A stretch of 64,000 nucleotides of DNA from Populus alba (GCF_005239225.2 NC_133299.1:15363154-15427153), one strand, 5' to 3'; shown: positions 38,782-51,110, counted from the first letter of the stretch. The notes: a model not told the origin generated them from the sequence alone. A program made the numbers and translations.

Positions 38782-39420
38782 AAATACAGTAAAACCTTCA
38801 TTACTGGTAGCTTGAAGATTTATTTATTAATTGAGATATTATTTATATTTTTTCATGAATGTGTATGGATTTAAGGTTGATGATGACCCCCTGAGAATCC
38901 GATCGAGAAATATTCAAGTTTGGTTCATTTTTGTAAATTGTCTTGAAACGAGGCCTTGATTGGGAATCGAAAGAATCTGGCATCAGCTGATAATCTAGCT
39001 AAGAATATTAAATTTAATGGCTCGAAATCTTCTTAACAGAGGAATGATCCAGTTTATCCGATTAAATTATGGCAAATTGTCATTAACTATTGATGATAAG
39101 CAACTACATGGCTGTCCAGGAGAGGAAGATACAAAAAGAAAGAAAGAAAGAAAGACATTAGCTTTGTTGTTGCAAGCCATCTGCCCATTCTTGACATCCA
39201 CACATAATTAACAGCATTTTAATCCCATTGTGGAATTAATCACACAGAAGAAACAAATTAATAAATGAATATATTATTTTGGAGGACCAGAAAGGACCAC
39301 TCGTCTATTCGTTGCACATCAAAGAAAAAACAATTCTCTTCACGTACCTCAGCAATTAATTTAAAAAAAAAAAAAGATTAAGACCACATAAAAATTAAAG
39401 AGAGAAATCCCACAATTCTT

Positions 39421-39598
39421 TTTTTTTTTTTAACTTTAGGTGTTCGGACTAGTTTACACACACCTCAACTAATCCATTGAAATCCTAAAGTTAATGACCA
39501 GGTAAGCCTTTAGTGATCTGAGATTTGTAATACTCGAACTAGTGATATCTGGATAGTAAACTCAGGACCTGATTAATTAAATTACACCTCTTAGAGTT
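39421..39598 (-). mobile_element. SINE, tandem copy 1 of 4
   Basis: Minus orientation with a poly-T start. Body word order is ggtgttcggactag, acctcaactaatcc, aaagttaatgacc, tttagtgatctg, atactcgaac (B box complement). Flanked by identical cacaattctt at 39411-39420 and 39599-39608. Confidence 0.85.
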
Positions 39599-39608
39599 CA
39601 CAATTCTT

Positions 39609-39781
39609 CTTCTTCTTTTGATTAATATGGATGTCCAAGCCAACTTGTGCGCAACTCGACCAATTCCATAGACCATGAAGTTAACGACTATATAATCCTC
39701 TAGTGGCCCTAAAAGGACTCGAACTCAAAACATTAAGGAGCAAAACCAAAACCTGACCACTTAAGCTACTCCTCAATATTT
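39609..39781 (-). mobile_element. SINE, tandem copy 2 of 4
   Basis: Starts ttcttcttttgattaatatg, then gatgtccaagccaac, cgcaactcgacc, agttaacgac, ggactcgaac (B box complement) and ccacttaagctac. Flanked by cacaattctt (39599) and caaaattctt (39782), one mismatch. Confidence 0.85.
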
Positions 39782-39791
39782 CAAAATTCTT

Positions 39792-39970
39792 CTTCTTCTT
39801 TGATTAACATAAGTGTCCGGATTAACTTACGTGCACCTCGACTAATCTTACGGGCCCTGAAGTTAACGACCATAAAAGCCTCTAGTGATCCTGAGGTTTA
39901 TAAGACTCGAATTGGTGACATCTAGGAAACAAACTCATAATTTGACCAGTTGAGCTACATCTCTTAGGTT
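39792..39970 (-). mobile_element. SINE, tandem copy 3 of 4
   Basis: Starts after ttcttcttctttgattaaca. Same order of blocks: gtgtccggattaac, gcacctcgactaatc, gaagttaacgacc, agactcgaattggtgaca (B box complement), gaccagttgagctac. The right flank gacaaatttt resembles the shared target word. Confidence 0.85.
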
Positions 39971-39980
39971 GACAAATTTT

Positions 39981-40152
39981 TTTTTTTATTAACGTAGGTG
40001 TCCGTGCTAACTTGTGTGTATCTCAACTAATCCCACAGGTCATGAAGTTAACGACCATGTAAATCTCTAGTAGCACTGAGATTTGTGAGACTCGAACTGG
40101 TAATTTCTAAAAAACAAATTTAAAATCTGACCAGTTGAGCTATACCCTCAGA
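39981..40152 (-). mobile_element. SINE, tandem copy 4 of 4
   Basis: Poly-T, then attaacgtaggtgtccgtgc, atctcaactaatcccac, gaagttaacgacc, gagactcgaactggtaa (B box complement), gaccagttgagctatacc. It ends near 40152; the right target flank is not clear. Confidence 0.85.
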
Positions 40153-41362
40153 ATTAATATATCTTCTTCTTATTTATATATGTTGTAGCTAAATCAAATA
40201 TGCTGACATGTTGAGTAAACAAATATCACAACAAGTCTCTGCCATATCATTTTTTAGGGGTCATATTTTATATACACACACACGGGAATTAGTAAAAAGT
40301 AGTTCTTGCTTGGCTTGAAAAGCCATAAATTATTTTAATATATTTTAAAATAAAAAACTATTTTAAAAAACATTAACCCATATTAAATTTGCCACCGTGG
40401 AAGAATGGACTCCCTGCAAAAGTTACTCAGCAATCCGTTGACATGTTACACGAGCTTTTACTTTTTAAATTTTTTCCCATTTAATATAAAAAATATATTT
40501 TTTTAATTTTAGGAGCCCCACTGCCTATTTTATTCTTATCCTTTAATCATACAAAAAATGTCATTATTTTTCAATTGACTTGAGCAATTACTGGACATCA
40601 TATAATTTGTCACATTCTCTGATTTTATTATGTGTAAGAAGAGTTGACATTGCACGTCGATTGTGGATTGGTTTTTATATTTCTAACATGGATCAGATAA
40701 TATTATTAATTATTTTAGCAATTTTTTTTGTGGTATTCCTCCCTGTTTTTTTTTTTTATTATTATTTTCCTCCCATGTCATGTGGCTTTTAGCAATTGGC
40801 AATAATTATTTTAAAAAGGGCACTGGTTCTGTTGATCATAAGTAATTTAGTGCAAAACAGTTGAATGGCGAAGGCAGAAGACTAGAGAGAGACATTTTAC
40901 TTGTTAATTGTAAGAAGGACGTGTTTTCGGAACGCTGTAATCTCCATTGATTGGGCTTCCTTTCCCTCGAGCTTCATCACAAAGTATTTAATTTTTCTCT
41001 TAAAAAGAAAATTAAGAAGTTGGTCGATAATATTCAACTAATTAACATTTTGCCGGACATTGGCTGGGAAGCTAGCAAATGTGGCCAGTCAGGTGTGGGT
41101 CTCATGGACTCAAGGAGTTTCTTCTCACATTTTGCTTCTTCTTCTTCTTCTTCTTCTTCTTCTTTTTTATAGTCTTTTAATATTTGGAATTCTTTGAATT
41201 GAACAATTCAAGAATTAATATTTGGAATTCTTTCAATTGAACAATTCAAGAAACTTAATAAAATTTCATGTTTGGAATAAGTATTAATAATTGAATTCCA
41301 AATAAAATTCAAGCTCTAAAAATACTACAAAAATAAATCAGGTGATTACCTAGTAAAGCAAT
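40153..41362. other. Intergenic spacer with a foldback duplication
   Basis: No gene. It contains a (TTC)n tract at 41136-41163 and, at about 41175-41255, a duplicated taatatttggaattcttt unit whose centre ttgaattg-aa-caattcaa is palindromic. Confidence 0.5.
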
Positions 41363-41374
41363 AGTATAATAGGA

Positions 41375-41561
41375 TACCCTAAGAGGTGTAGCTCGAGTGA
41401 TCAAGCTCTGGGTTTGCTTCTTATAAATCACCAATTCGAGTTCCGCAAACCGCAAGCTACTAGAGGCTTACATGATCATTAATTTCAAGGCATGTAAGAT
41501 TAGTCGATGTGCATTCAAGTTAACTAGTTATTTATGTTAATAAAAAAAATAAAAAAAAATG
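41375..41561 (+). mobile_element. SINE with near-perfect target-site duplication
   Basis: A-box-like tagctcgagtgatcaag (about 41390) and B-box-like attcgagttcc, followed by the same tRNA-unrelated body (gatcattaatttcaaggc, gtcgatgtgcattcaag) and an A-rich tail. Flanks gtataataggat (41364) and gtatagtaggac (41562) match at 10 of the first 11 positions. Confidence 0.85.
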
Positions 41562-42035
41562 GTATAGTAGGACGGTATACCTGCAATCTTTTAAAGAAAT
41601 TATAAGAAGTTAGGTCGCTGTTGGAAATTGTTTTCCTGGCCAATACATTGAATTGGAATTTGGTGTTGAATTATTACAAAATATGGTAAGGGCCTAATAA
41701 GTAACGGGTTGTCTTAGCCCAAAAAAGCAGGGCTGAAAGCCACTATGTCCAAATGCAAATATTGAAAATCATTGGGGCTGGCCCAAGCAACAGGACTAAA
41801 AAGCCACCTTAAATACAATTAAAAATGTTTTTATCTAAAATAATACCAAATTAATTATCATTTATGTAATATCAAAGATTTTTATCAAATTAAGATAATC
41901 CAGAAGAAATTATTTTTAAAAAAAATATTAATTTAATAATTTTAGATAAAAAAAAAAATATTTTAAAAATAACTCGAAACTGAATATCCGGCGATGCCTA
42001 AAGTGGAACTAACCTTCTCAGTACCCACCACCTAC

Positions 42036-42054
42036 AGCCCATTCAAACGGCCCA
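42036..42054 (+). promoter_or_regulatory. Two site II-type (TGGGCY) elements upstream of the membrane-protein gene
   Basis: agccca at 42036-42041 and ggccca at 42049-42054 are closely spaced complements of TGGGCT and TGGGCC, about 95-110 bases before the ATG. Pairs of such elements are common in promoters of housekeeping and growth-linked plant genes. The regulatory role here is inference. Confidence 0.45.
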
Positions 42055-42147
42055 AACTCACAACCCAACACCAGAACGAGAAAAAGCCACGAGCTGCTGC
42101 AGCCGTCTCTTCCTTCTCCACTTCCCTGAAGCAGAAGAAATTGGAAG

Positions 42148-45100
42148 ATGGAAACTAAAAGAAAATCAAGAATCGTTTCAGTATTCTTCTTTCTAATTTC
42201 ACTACCCTCTGTTTCTTTTGCTTACCGGCCTGGAGACATCGTGCCTATGAGCAAAATGGGTCAATACCACTCGGTCCGATCTCTCTCCCTCTCTATCTAT
42301 CCTTTAAGATTTTCATGTTTTAATTTTCTCTTAACTATTAATCTTTGATTTATTTATGGTTCCAGTCAAGAACTGTGTGGCATGACATGATCGGTAAACA
42401 CTGTCCCATTTTTGCTGTAAATCGTGAGGTACTTTTTCTTCTTTTTAATTTTTTTAATTAAGATTTTTGAGTTTTAATCAAAGGTTTTATGGGTTTTAAT
42501 GTTTTGAAAGATTAATGGGTTTTTAATTTTTTTTACAGGTGTTGATTCCTATAGCAAAGCCAACTGGTTATACAGGCTCTGATCCCTATAAATTGTGAGT
42601 GGATTTTTTTTTTAGTCGGTTATTTTGGTTTTTTGGGAACTGATTTGATGTTGAGGAAATGGGTTTTCATTTTTTTTAATTAAGGTTGGTGATTTAGTGG
42701 TAAATGTGTGATTTTGGAATAGGTTTTTTTTTGCTATGTTGAATTGGAGGTTTAAGTGTGCTTTTGTTAGCTTTGAGGTGATATGATTTAGAGTTGAATG
42801 TTTGATTTTTTTGGCTAATGCAGATCTTTTCAAGTTGGAAAAGAGAAGTTTTTGATTCCTTGGCTTTTTGTTATACATCGAAAAAGTTCTGAGGTTCCAA
42901 TGATTGATGTGCATTTGGTAAAAATTGCATCTCGTTATTTTATTCTTTTTTTCATGGTCACTGGGTTTTATTGCCCATTGCAACTGCGCATAATGGTATG
43001 CTTCATGAAGAGTATCTACTAAGTTTTGATGGCTGTTGGCTTTTTGTGATGCAGAGGTATTCAGGGAGTGATCTGCATGGGGTCACGGCTAAAGTTATAG
43101 ATATGCCTCACCACTGTATGTGTTATAGCTTTACTTATATTGTGCTTCTTTTTTAGTCTGCTGAACATCAAAGTGATTGCTGTTCTCTACAAGATTTTTT
43201 GTTGTTTTCTGTACAGTGTATGATATGGCTATGTATCCAGTATCTGGGCTCCATCCTCATTCAGTATGCATTTTTAGATACAATATAGGCCATTTAGCAT
43301 GTCTCTTTTCCCGGAAAAGTGCTTATGAGGCTCGTGGTTGTGTTTTTTTTTCCAGCTTCTCAACACAATCCACAGAACATTTAGTACGACATGGATTCTC
43401 ATCATAAATGACTAACATCATTTAACCCTCAATTAAATCACTTTGTTTTCATCATTCTTGCATTATTTCCCACTTTTCCTGTAAGCCTTCTTGAATATCG
43501 TTGATGCCATCCACAGTTTTTTTTTTTTTTTTTTTTTCAAGTCAAGTTATTTCTAGATTTTGTGCAAAAATTTTCTTCCCAGCACTATGTTGTGTCAAAT
43601 GTTAACTTCTGGTGCATTGAAAATGTTTTCCTGGTTCATATGAGCAATCTTGAATATATTGTTCAAGAAGTTTTTTCCCGGCACTGATTCATGTCAAGTG
43701 TTAACTTTTGATGCATTGGAAATGTTTCCCAGTTCATACACTATGTTTTGTGCGCATTGTCTCCAATTTGCACTTGATGATTTAATTTACTGCTCCTTAT
43801 TATCCTTGTTGTTCAGTTTCTTAATCACGCAATTATATTTTCTGTATGTTATTATGCTTGTTTCATATAGTTTGATTAAGGGGGTGTTTGGAGTATAGTA
43901 GTGGTTGTTTTTCAAAGTGTTTTTTTGTTTGGAAATGCATCAAAATAATATTTTTTTAAAAAAATATATATTTTTGACATTAGCATATCAAAACGATTCA
44001 AAAATATTAAAAAAAAAAATCAATTTGAAGCAAAACAAATTCAATTTTTGACAAAAAGTAGGTTCAAACCTCAATTCCAAAAAGGGTTTAGGCCTCGTTT
44101 GTTTTTGCAGTTGGAAAGCGCTTTTACAAAAAAAATGTTTTTTTTTCTTCAAAAAAATTTTTTTTTTGGTGTTTTTAGATTGTTTTGATGTGCTGATGTC
44201 AAAAATAAATTTTAAAAAAAAATTAAAAAAATATATTTCAATGCATTTCCAAGTAAAAAAACACTTTAAAAAGCAATAGCTACTACTGGGCTCTAAGTCT
44301 TTGAGAGCCTTCTCAATAGTTTTTGGTTCGAGTAACTTGTCATAATGCATCCAATTCTTTCCTGATAGGTTTTCTCACAGCACTTTATTATCTTTGTCTT
44401 GAACAGATGTTGAAATCCATCCAGATATTCGTCAGCAATTCTGGGATGCCCAGCGTTGGCCTAAACACATTCTCATAAGATACACATGGTTAGTATTGGT
44501 TCTCCAAAAGTTAACTTCTTTATTATTATCTCCATTGGCTGATAGGTGTGTATTTGGCTTATTCTATTTTTTTAACATCTTGGCTTAATAAGTAATGATT
44601 ATGTAAGTTTACTTACTTTGAAGTGTGGGAACCATTTCTGTTTCTATAATTTCCTGCCTTGCTGTATAATGTCAGAATTTTGCATGCACTGTGAGTTTTT
44701 GTGTGAAGATGATGCTAAAGTATTTAAAGATGTACTAATCTTCAATCCATGGGCCATCTTCCCTGTTTAAATTGGGTCAAACATTCACCTAGTGATTTTC
44801 TGTGTAGCACACTTTTCTACTTATTGATTATGCACCATCTACCCACTAATTACTGAGCAACCCAGCTAATACTTCCACAGTTGTTCTTCTGCCAGCTAGG
44901 TTATCTGGAAAATATAATTCGGGATTTGGTTTTATCTGCATTCCTAGATTTGTTTGCACGCAGGCAAAAAATTTAGTTCTCAAATCCAATTATCTTTTCA
45001 TCTCCCAGTACTTGTCGATGTTAAAACTTGACTAAAGATATAGTTTTTCAGGAGTAACATATCCTGTGTCCTAAAGTTAACATTTAATGGTATTATCCTA

Positions 45101-45716
45101 TTTGAAGCACAGAATAGAAAGTCTTTCCTTCTTTGTTTCAACTGACTTGACATGTATGGAGGTGCCTTGGAAGTTCATCATTTCTTTCAATTTAGTAGAA
45201 ACTATAAGCAACTTCTGATCTCAAATAACATAGGTTATGTTTTTGTTTTGGCATGGCAGGAAGGAACAATCAGAGATAGATGTGAGTTCTGGATTCTATG
45301 TTTTGTTTGGGTCAGGTAATTGTTTGCCATTCAGTCAGTAGATCTTTTGTGGTTGTGCTTTAAGGTTTTACATTCCATTATTTCCACGGGTTGATTTTTT
45401 TTATTTTTTAGAAGAGCACATATACACAAACTATATCTAATACAGTATGTACAAGCAAACAGGTTTGATGCTGTCCTTTATTCTATCAATCTACATCCTG
45501 CAGTCATCACGGGACAAATTAGCAAGGTATATTGTTTTCTCTCATCGTCATTTGAAAGCACATTTTCCTTCTAAATGATGGAGCCTGAGCTTCTTGGCAG
45601 TGTACTTAAAATGGCCCAGGAGCTTTATTGTTTCATCTGCAATTGTTTCTAGGTTTGTAAGGGAGACTGTTGCAGAAAGCAGCATGCCTGAGGGAGGAGT
45701 TGCAAAGGTTGAATGA
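42148..45716 (+). CDS. Small single-pass type I membrane protein of a conserved plant family (function unknown)
   Basis: Nine exons: 42148-42273, 42366-42428, 42539-42594, 42824-42917, 43055-43115, 44407-44488, 45260-45315, 45463-45526 and 45653-45716. All introns are GT-AG, phases close, and the product has 221 residues. A signal peptide covers 1-25 (MET..., cleavage after SVSFA). A luminal/extracellular domain follows with YRPGDIVPMSKMGQYHSSRT, GKHCPIFAVNREVLIPIAKP and HPDIRQQFWD...WPKH. One transmembrane helix lies at about 173-193 (FYVLFGSGLMLSFILSIYIL). The short cytosolic tail begins QSSRDKLARFVRET. I recall plant homologues annotated as Expp1-like or simply as transmembrane protein, so no biochemical role is proposed. 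The first donor (TCG|GTCCGA) is weak but fits the family sequence. Confidence 0.85.
43886..44060 (+). mobile_element. MITE-like repeat in intron 5, left arm
   Basis: Copy reading agtagtggttgtttttcaaa, gtgtttttttgtttggaaat, ttttgacattagcatatcaa, within the large fifth intron of the membrane-protein gene. It pairs with the inverted copy 30-50 bases to its right. Confidence 0.7.
44090..44295 (-). mobile_element. MITE-like repeat in intron 5, right arm (inverted)
   Basis: Reads cctcgtttgtttttgcagtt, ggtgtttttagattgttttg, atgtgctgatgtcaaaaata, aatgcatttccaag. Its reverse complement aligns along nearly the whole left arm. Confidence 0.7.
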
Positions 45717-46965
45717 GGGACCTCAAAAGGTGTCAATACGTGCTGACCCAAAAAGCTGGGAGGTGGTGGTGATGGTGGTGGTGGTTGTGTTTGACTAAAA
45801 CCATATCATTTGGAACGTGAGCATCCGCATTGAACCTGGTAGAGTGACTTACGAGATTGAAATCCTCCAGAATTTGAAGGGGTATCAAAAAGATGATGAA
45901 AGTGATGATAGTCATGTAACAACTAACAAACTACTTAGACTATCAGATAAGATCATCTGTTGTTGAATAGCCGGAAAATTGTATTATGCATAGAAAATAC
46001 TGGCCAGTGGCCACACATTCATAGATTATCCATGGTTGAGTTTTGTAGTAGGGGGGTGCATTTCATTACCGTACTCTGATTGCTGCATGCTGTCCATAAC
46101 TTCTGGTAGCAATTCAATCTTGGTTACTTCAACAGTGCAGATATTCCATCATCATCAAATGAAATCAAGCTTCGTTTTTTCTTTTAAAAAAAAACCCAGA
46201 AACGCATTATTTAAGTTTAAAAAATAAAGTTTTCTCATTGACCAGCCATAGACCAGGGTTGTTGGTGGGTCATCAAGCTGGGCTAGTAGGTCACCAGATT
46301 GATCTACTGTGCTAGGCTGGGTAGGCCATCAAGCTAATTCACCGAGTCCGATCCTCAGCTGGTAGGTCATAATCACTTTTAGCAGCAATAGTAGCTCAGA
46401 CCTATCTGAAGCATCAACATCATCGGGCTCAAGGGCCTCCACGGTTGTGCTTGTTGTGTTTGGGCCGGCAGACCTTCTGTTGAATAACATGTTTCAAAAC
46501 TAAGTTTTTTTTTTTTTTCTTAAATCTTTTTATAAGGTAACAAAATGAGAACTGATCTCAAGAAATATAAAAAATTTCATTTTCATATTTTTCTTTTTCC
46601 TATAGATTCTTCCAATTCCTATGTGATTGCAAGTCAATGATATTTGTTAATTAGTGACCATGATAGAGAATTCAATGATTCTCCACTAATCAAATCTCTA
46701 AGCATATATTTCTTGTTTAATTGGTTGAGATTAGCTTATAGTAATCATCATTCAACCCCCTAACCACAAGTCACAAGAAAACTTTTGTTGTTAAGTGAAG
46801 AGTCTAAAGCTATCATTAAAGTGTAGAGGACAAACTCCATGTATGTTTTCCTCCGAGAAATAAAAGGATTGGTATCATGGAACAGTGCTCCACTTAATCC
46901 TAAATAACTATTTCGTTTGCTATCTAATTTTTGACATATATAGGTGTTGCATTGAGAATTCAAAG

Positions 46966-47162
46966 TAGGCAGTAATACTTTTTAAGGTGTTTTTTATTTG
47001 AAAATGAATCAAAATAATATATTTTTTATTTTTTTTAAAATCATCGCATCAAACATGATATAAAAACACTCAATAAAAATTAATTTAAAAATAATGAAAA
47101 AAATAAAAAAAAATTATTTTTTTTTAAAAACGCTTTTAAAATGTAAAAACAAACAAGACCTT
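46966..47162 (+). mobile_element. MITE-like AT-rich repeat
   Basis: Reads gtaatactttttaaggtgtt, ttttatttgaaaatgaatca, and ends acgcttttaaaatgtaaaaa-caaacaa. Confidence 0.6.
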
Positions 47163-50100
47163 AAGAGTTGACAAAAGGAAAAGTGTTTAAATTGTCATAT
47201 CATGATTACCTCACAAGAACTAATATTGCTTCAAGATAAATTAAAAAAATAAAAATATTTCTTTTTAGAGCATAAAAGTGATAACCCACTAGTTACAAAA
47301 TTATATTACATGGGTGACATAAAGTGGAAAGACATGGGAGATGGTTGGTCCGCATTACTGTTTTTCCCTTCTTTTTTATTCTTTTTTTACTGGTACATTG
47401 TACTCTCCGAATAGTAACATGTGTACATTACTACTTCTACATTAACTCATACATATTCGGTGGAAGTATACGTGAAACCTCGAATTGTGTGTAGCATTGG
47501 ATAGTTTTTGCTATTATTATACTTTAAAAATATGTTTTAAAAAGAATTATAAATTATATTTTTTATATAATTAAGGTTTCAAGAGAGATTTTAACAAGTT
47601 TTCATTGTCAGGGTATTCTAAAATAAGTTTTCATGTTGAAATTAAAAATTATCCATATTTAAACAAGTGTATTTATGAGAAGAAAAAAAAATATATTCTT
47701 TCTAATTGTTTCTTGAATTCAAAATCAAAATAATCATGGTTAGTGATGTGGGATACCATCTTCATTGTTCTTGGTATAATTATTTTTAGTGCATTATTTT
47801 TGTAATTATTAAGAGTTTTTAAGTTTTAAAAACTTCAATACATAATCTAATAAAAATAAATATAATTTTAGATCTGATTGTTAAATCAAATTAAAACTCT
47901 ATCAAGATTATTCTAAATGTCTAATTGGACATGAACATCTAGTTTATTTTTATTATTTTTTCTTTCAAGTCAAATTAAGCTCGAAAACTACTATTTTAAG
48001 ATTTTAATTTTTTTGGAAAAAAAACATATTCCAGAAACCATCAGAATTTTCGTAGTTTTTTCTATAATAAAGCGTTGTAACTTTATCCACGCTAGCTACA
48101 TGTCAACATGTCAATCATCATCCAAGTCAACACTTCAAGATATACTTGTAGCTTGGCAGTCAGGAAGATATATTCGAATTGAAACCCTCCACACAAAAAA
48201 TTATGAGTTCCTTGTAACCTACCTGGTTAACATGCTGCTCATCTTTCACCAAAAAAATAAGATAAGATTGAGAAGCTGGCTACGGTGCCATGTGATGGCC
48301 ATATATAAAACCATTTTCATAGTTCATTTTGAATATTGAGCCGCACTTGGTTTTAATGTTATTGTAATCTTCTTGGCATCATCACTGGAGGGGAAAAAAA
48401 AAGAAAAAAAAAGAAAGAAATTATCCCAGCAGAAAACTCCAAGACTCATTAATGATAATGTCAAATTGATAGCGGATATCATTCGAACATAACTATAAAG
48501 AAAGAAGAATATGAAAAATCCTAGTTTACTCCTCGCATTAATCTTAATTAATCATCAAATGAGATATTATAAACTAATGCCTACATTAATTTAAATTAAT
48601 TCCCTCTCCCACAAGGTAAGGACAGTGGTATTCTCAAGGAAATTGACATTCGGGTAGACATTCAAACAAAGCTAGGAGTGTGTCTACCCTCCATGTTAGA
48701 ATTAATGCACTCCAAATACCATAGTTTTTCAAAGAGACCCGGGGTGATGCTGGGTACGTAAGTTCTGAGACAGATGAGTTGATTTGGATTTTTATTTTTT
48801 TAAAAAAAAATATAATATTATTTTAAATAAATATATCAACTAGTTTTGACCCCTTTTTTTCATAATTAATCAGGTTATGGGTCAGAGTTTTTAATCGGGT
48901 CATATTAAATTAATTATCTTTATATATTGTTGAAACCTAACTTCATGGAATCCCTATGCCACCTGAATCATGGTTAAACCTGTCAGGTTTTGAAAAACCG
49001 CCAAACTGCTCTGATTAAAATTCTAAAAATAAGATTGACAAGTTGAGACTTAGCACTGTTTCACAACTGCAGACCGCATATGCTTGAAATTTGGTTGGTT
49101 AAATTTGGTATCTTTCGTACAAATATTGAAGGGGTTGGGATCCCTTTTGCTGGCTGGCTGGCATGTCCCAAATGCTGATTTATTATATGCACAGATGCAC
49201 GCCCTGCAAAGATGATGTAAAAGTGAATTCCATGAATCCATGCTTGTGTCTTTGTTAATCCAACAAAATTAAACAAAGTAATAAATCCAAAAGACAGAAT
49301 GGAGACATTGCAAATGGTAGCTCTAGACATGTTAAAGAGGTAGGGTACTTGGTACAAGGTATGGTTTAGACTTAGTTGTGTCGGTATTTAATGGAAGTAT
49401 GCTGCCTTCTACCACATTGTCCATTTTGCTTTCGATTTTTTAATTTATTTGACCTCAACTTGAGGATTGGAGATCAAGTGTTCTTAACTTGATGATACTT
49501 TATTGGAAAAAATTAATGTTATGTGGAGATATATTTCAAAATCGCTTCGTACATGCACGACACGCGCTCAAACACATGTACATTGTTGTTTCATGGATCC
49601 AGAGATAAATACAAAAAAATAAATTAACAAGTGCTTTTAATGAAGGGGGTTTAAAATCCAAAACAAAAACTATAGATTATAGGAGGGATAGTTACCCTAT
49701 TCATATCCTGATATAGAATGACAGAAATTCTTGCAGGAAAGAAATCATGAAAATGCCCACCAATAGCAGAAATTAAGTCCTTGATTAACTAACTAGTTCG
49801 TGAAGCAGTTGCCTTCTGTGTAAAAATGTCAAGGACGAGGCACTCAATTAATATGGAGAAGCTGTAGGAGCTCCTGAAACAGAGGTTCCATAGATAATAA
49901 TTACATGGAAACACATGGTTTGATCAGTGATTAATGAGTAATTAAAGCATAATTCAACTATTATATTACAATACAATGATCTTTCAAATAATTTGAAACA
50001 CATTGACTTGATATTAGCTTCATTTTCTTGTTCTTATGTATATAATACAATATGCAGTACATTAAAAGTAAAAATTATAAATAACAAACATATTTTAGGA

Positions 50101-50599
50101 ATCTTTACTCAAAGTATTTGGTTAAATAAACCTCTTCTTGTTCCTCGCTCTTCAATGCTTCATTAATAATTTATTGGTATTTTGAAATCTCTTTTCCCTT
50201 ATGTCTCAATGTAATATTCATTTACAATGCATGGAAAAATATTGAATTTTTCATTATAAATATTAATATGGTTTGATATGTGCTAAAATGATAAGTGATT
50301 TTTTTTTTGGGGTGGCTCATTAGGTTTTGGGCTATATTTAATAGGAGATAACTCTCTCTAGTTAAATTATACGAAACTCTAAAAAGAATGGAAAAATATT
50401 GTTCTCGCACACATTATAGACTCACACTCATGGGCATTATGAACTCACAATGCTTATAAGTTTTTATATATATATAAAAATAATTCCTTTAAGGACATGA
50501 TTAAAGACTAATATAACTAAAATTATTAAGGAATGGTGAAATTAAAAGACAAAAAATTAAAATGAACCACATAAAGAAGATGACCGGTGTTTTTGAAAT

Positions 50600-51110
50600 G
50601 TTTTGCGAAACATTCAACTTAATCCTCATTCTTTATTAATTATAAGAATCAGGTCCCTCCAATTTTTAAAGTTTCAACAAGAATTAATTTTGATCCAAAA
50701 TTTTATTTTTTTATTTTTTTTTATTTTCTTGTTTGAGAAATAAGAGAGAAAATCATCAGATTTTGATAGTAAAGTGAAAGAAATATCGTTGACACTGAAT
50801 CTAGCCACAAAAATGGTCGATCTCTGTGTAAAATGGTTCCCTTTGATAAAGAGAGACCAACTTACATGTGCATTTTTACCTTAAAATTGCATAAAAAATT
50901 GATATAAGATTAGAAAGTTTTTTTAAATTGATTTCAGGTTTTGGAACATTTTTTTAGGCTTTTTAAGGTCATTGATGAGTTTATCAAGGTGTCTAAAGTA
51001 TTTTCTAGATGGTTTGAATCAAAATAAGTTGAAAATTAGATTTTTAAGTCATAAAACTTCAATCCTAATTTTTTTTACCACCATAATAGCTGAGATATAG
51101 GCAAAATCTT
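50600..51110 (-). repeat. Dispersed repeat, copy B (inverted relative to 19.6 kb)
   Basis: The reverse complement contains, in order, agacaccttgataaa, tcatcaatgacc, ccaaaacctgaaatcaa, ttaaggtaaaaa, gaccatttttgtggctaga and gtgtcaac. These match copy A in the same order over about 400 bases. Confidence 0.55.

Noticed and set aside
49050..49357. Two overlapping minus-strand frames, one Cys-containing
   Set aside because: No signal peptide or cysteine pattern of a known peptide family, and the frames overlap each other.
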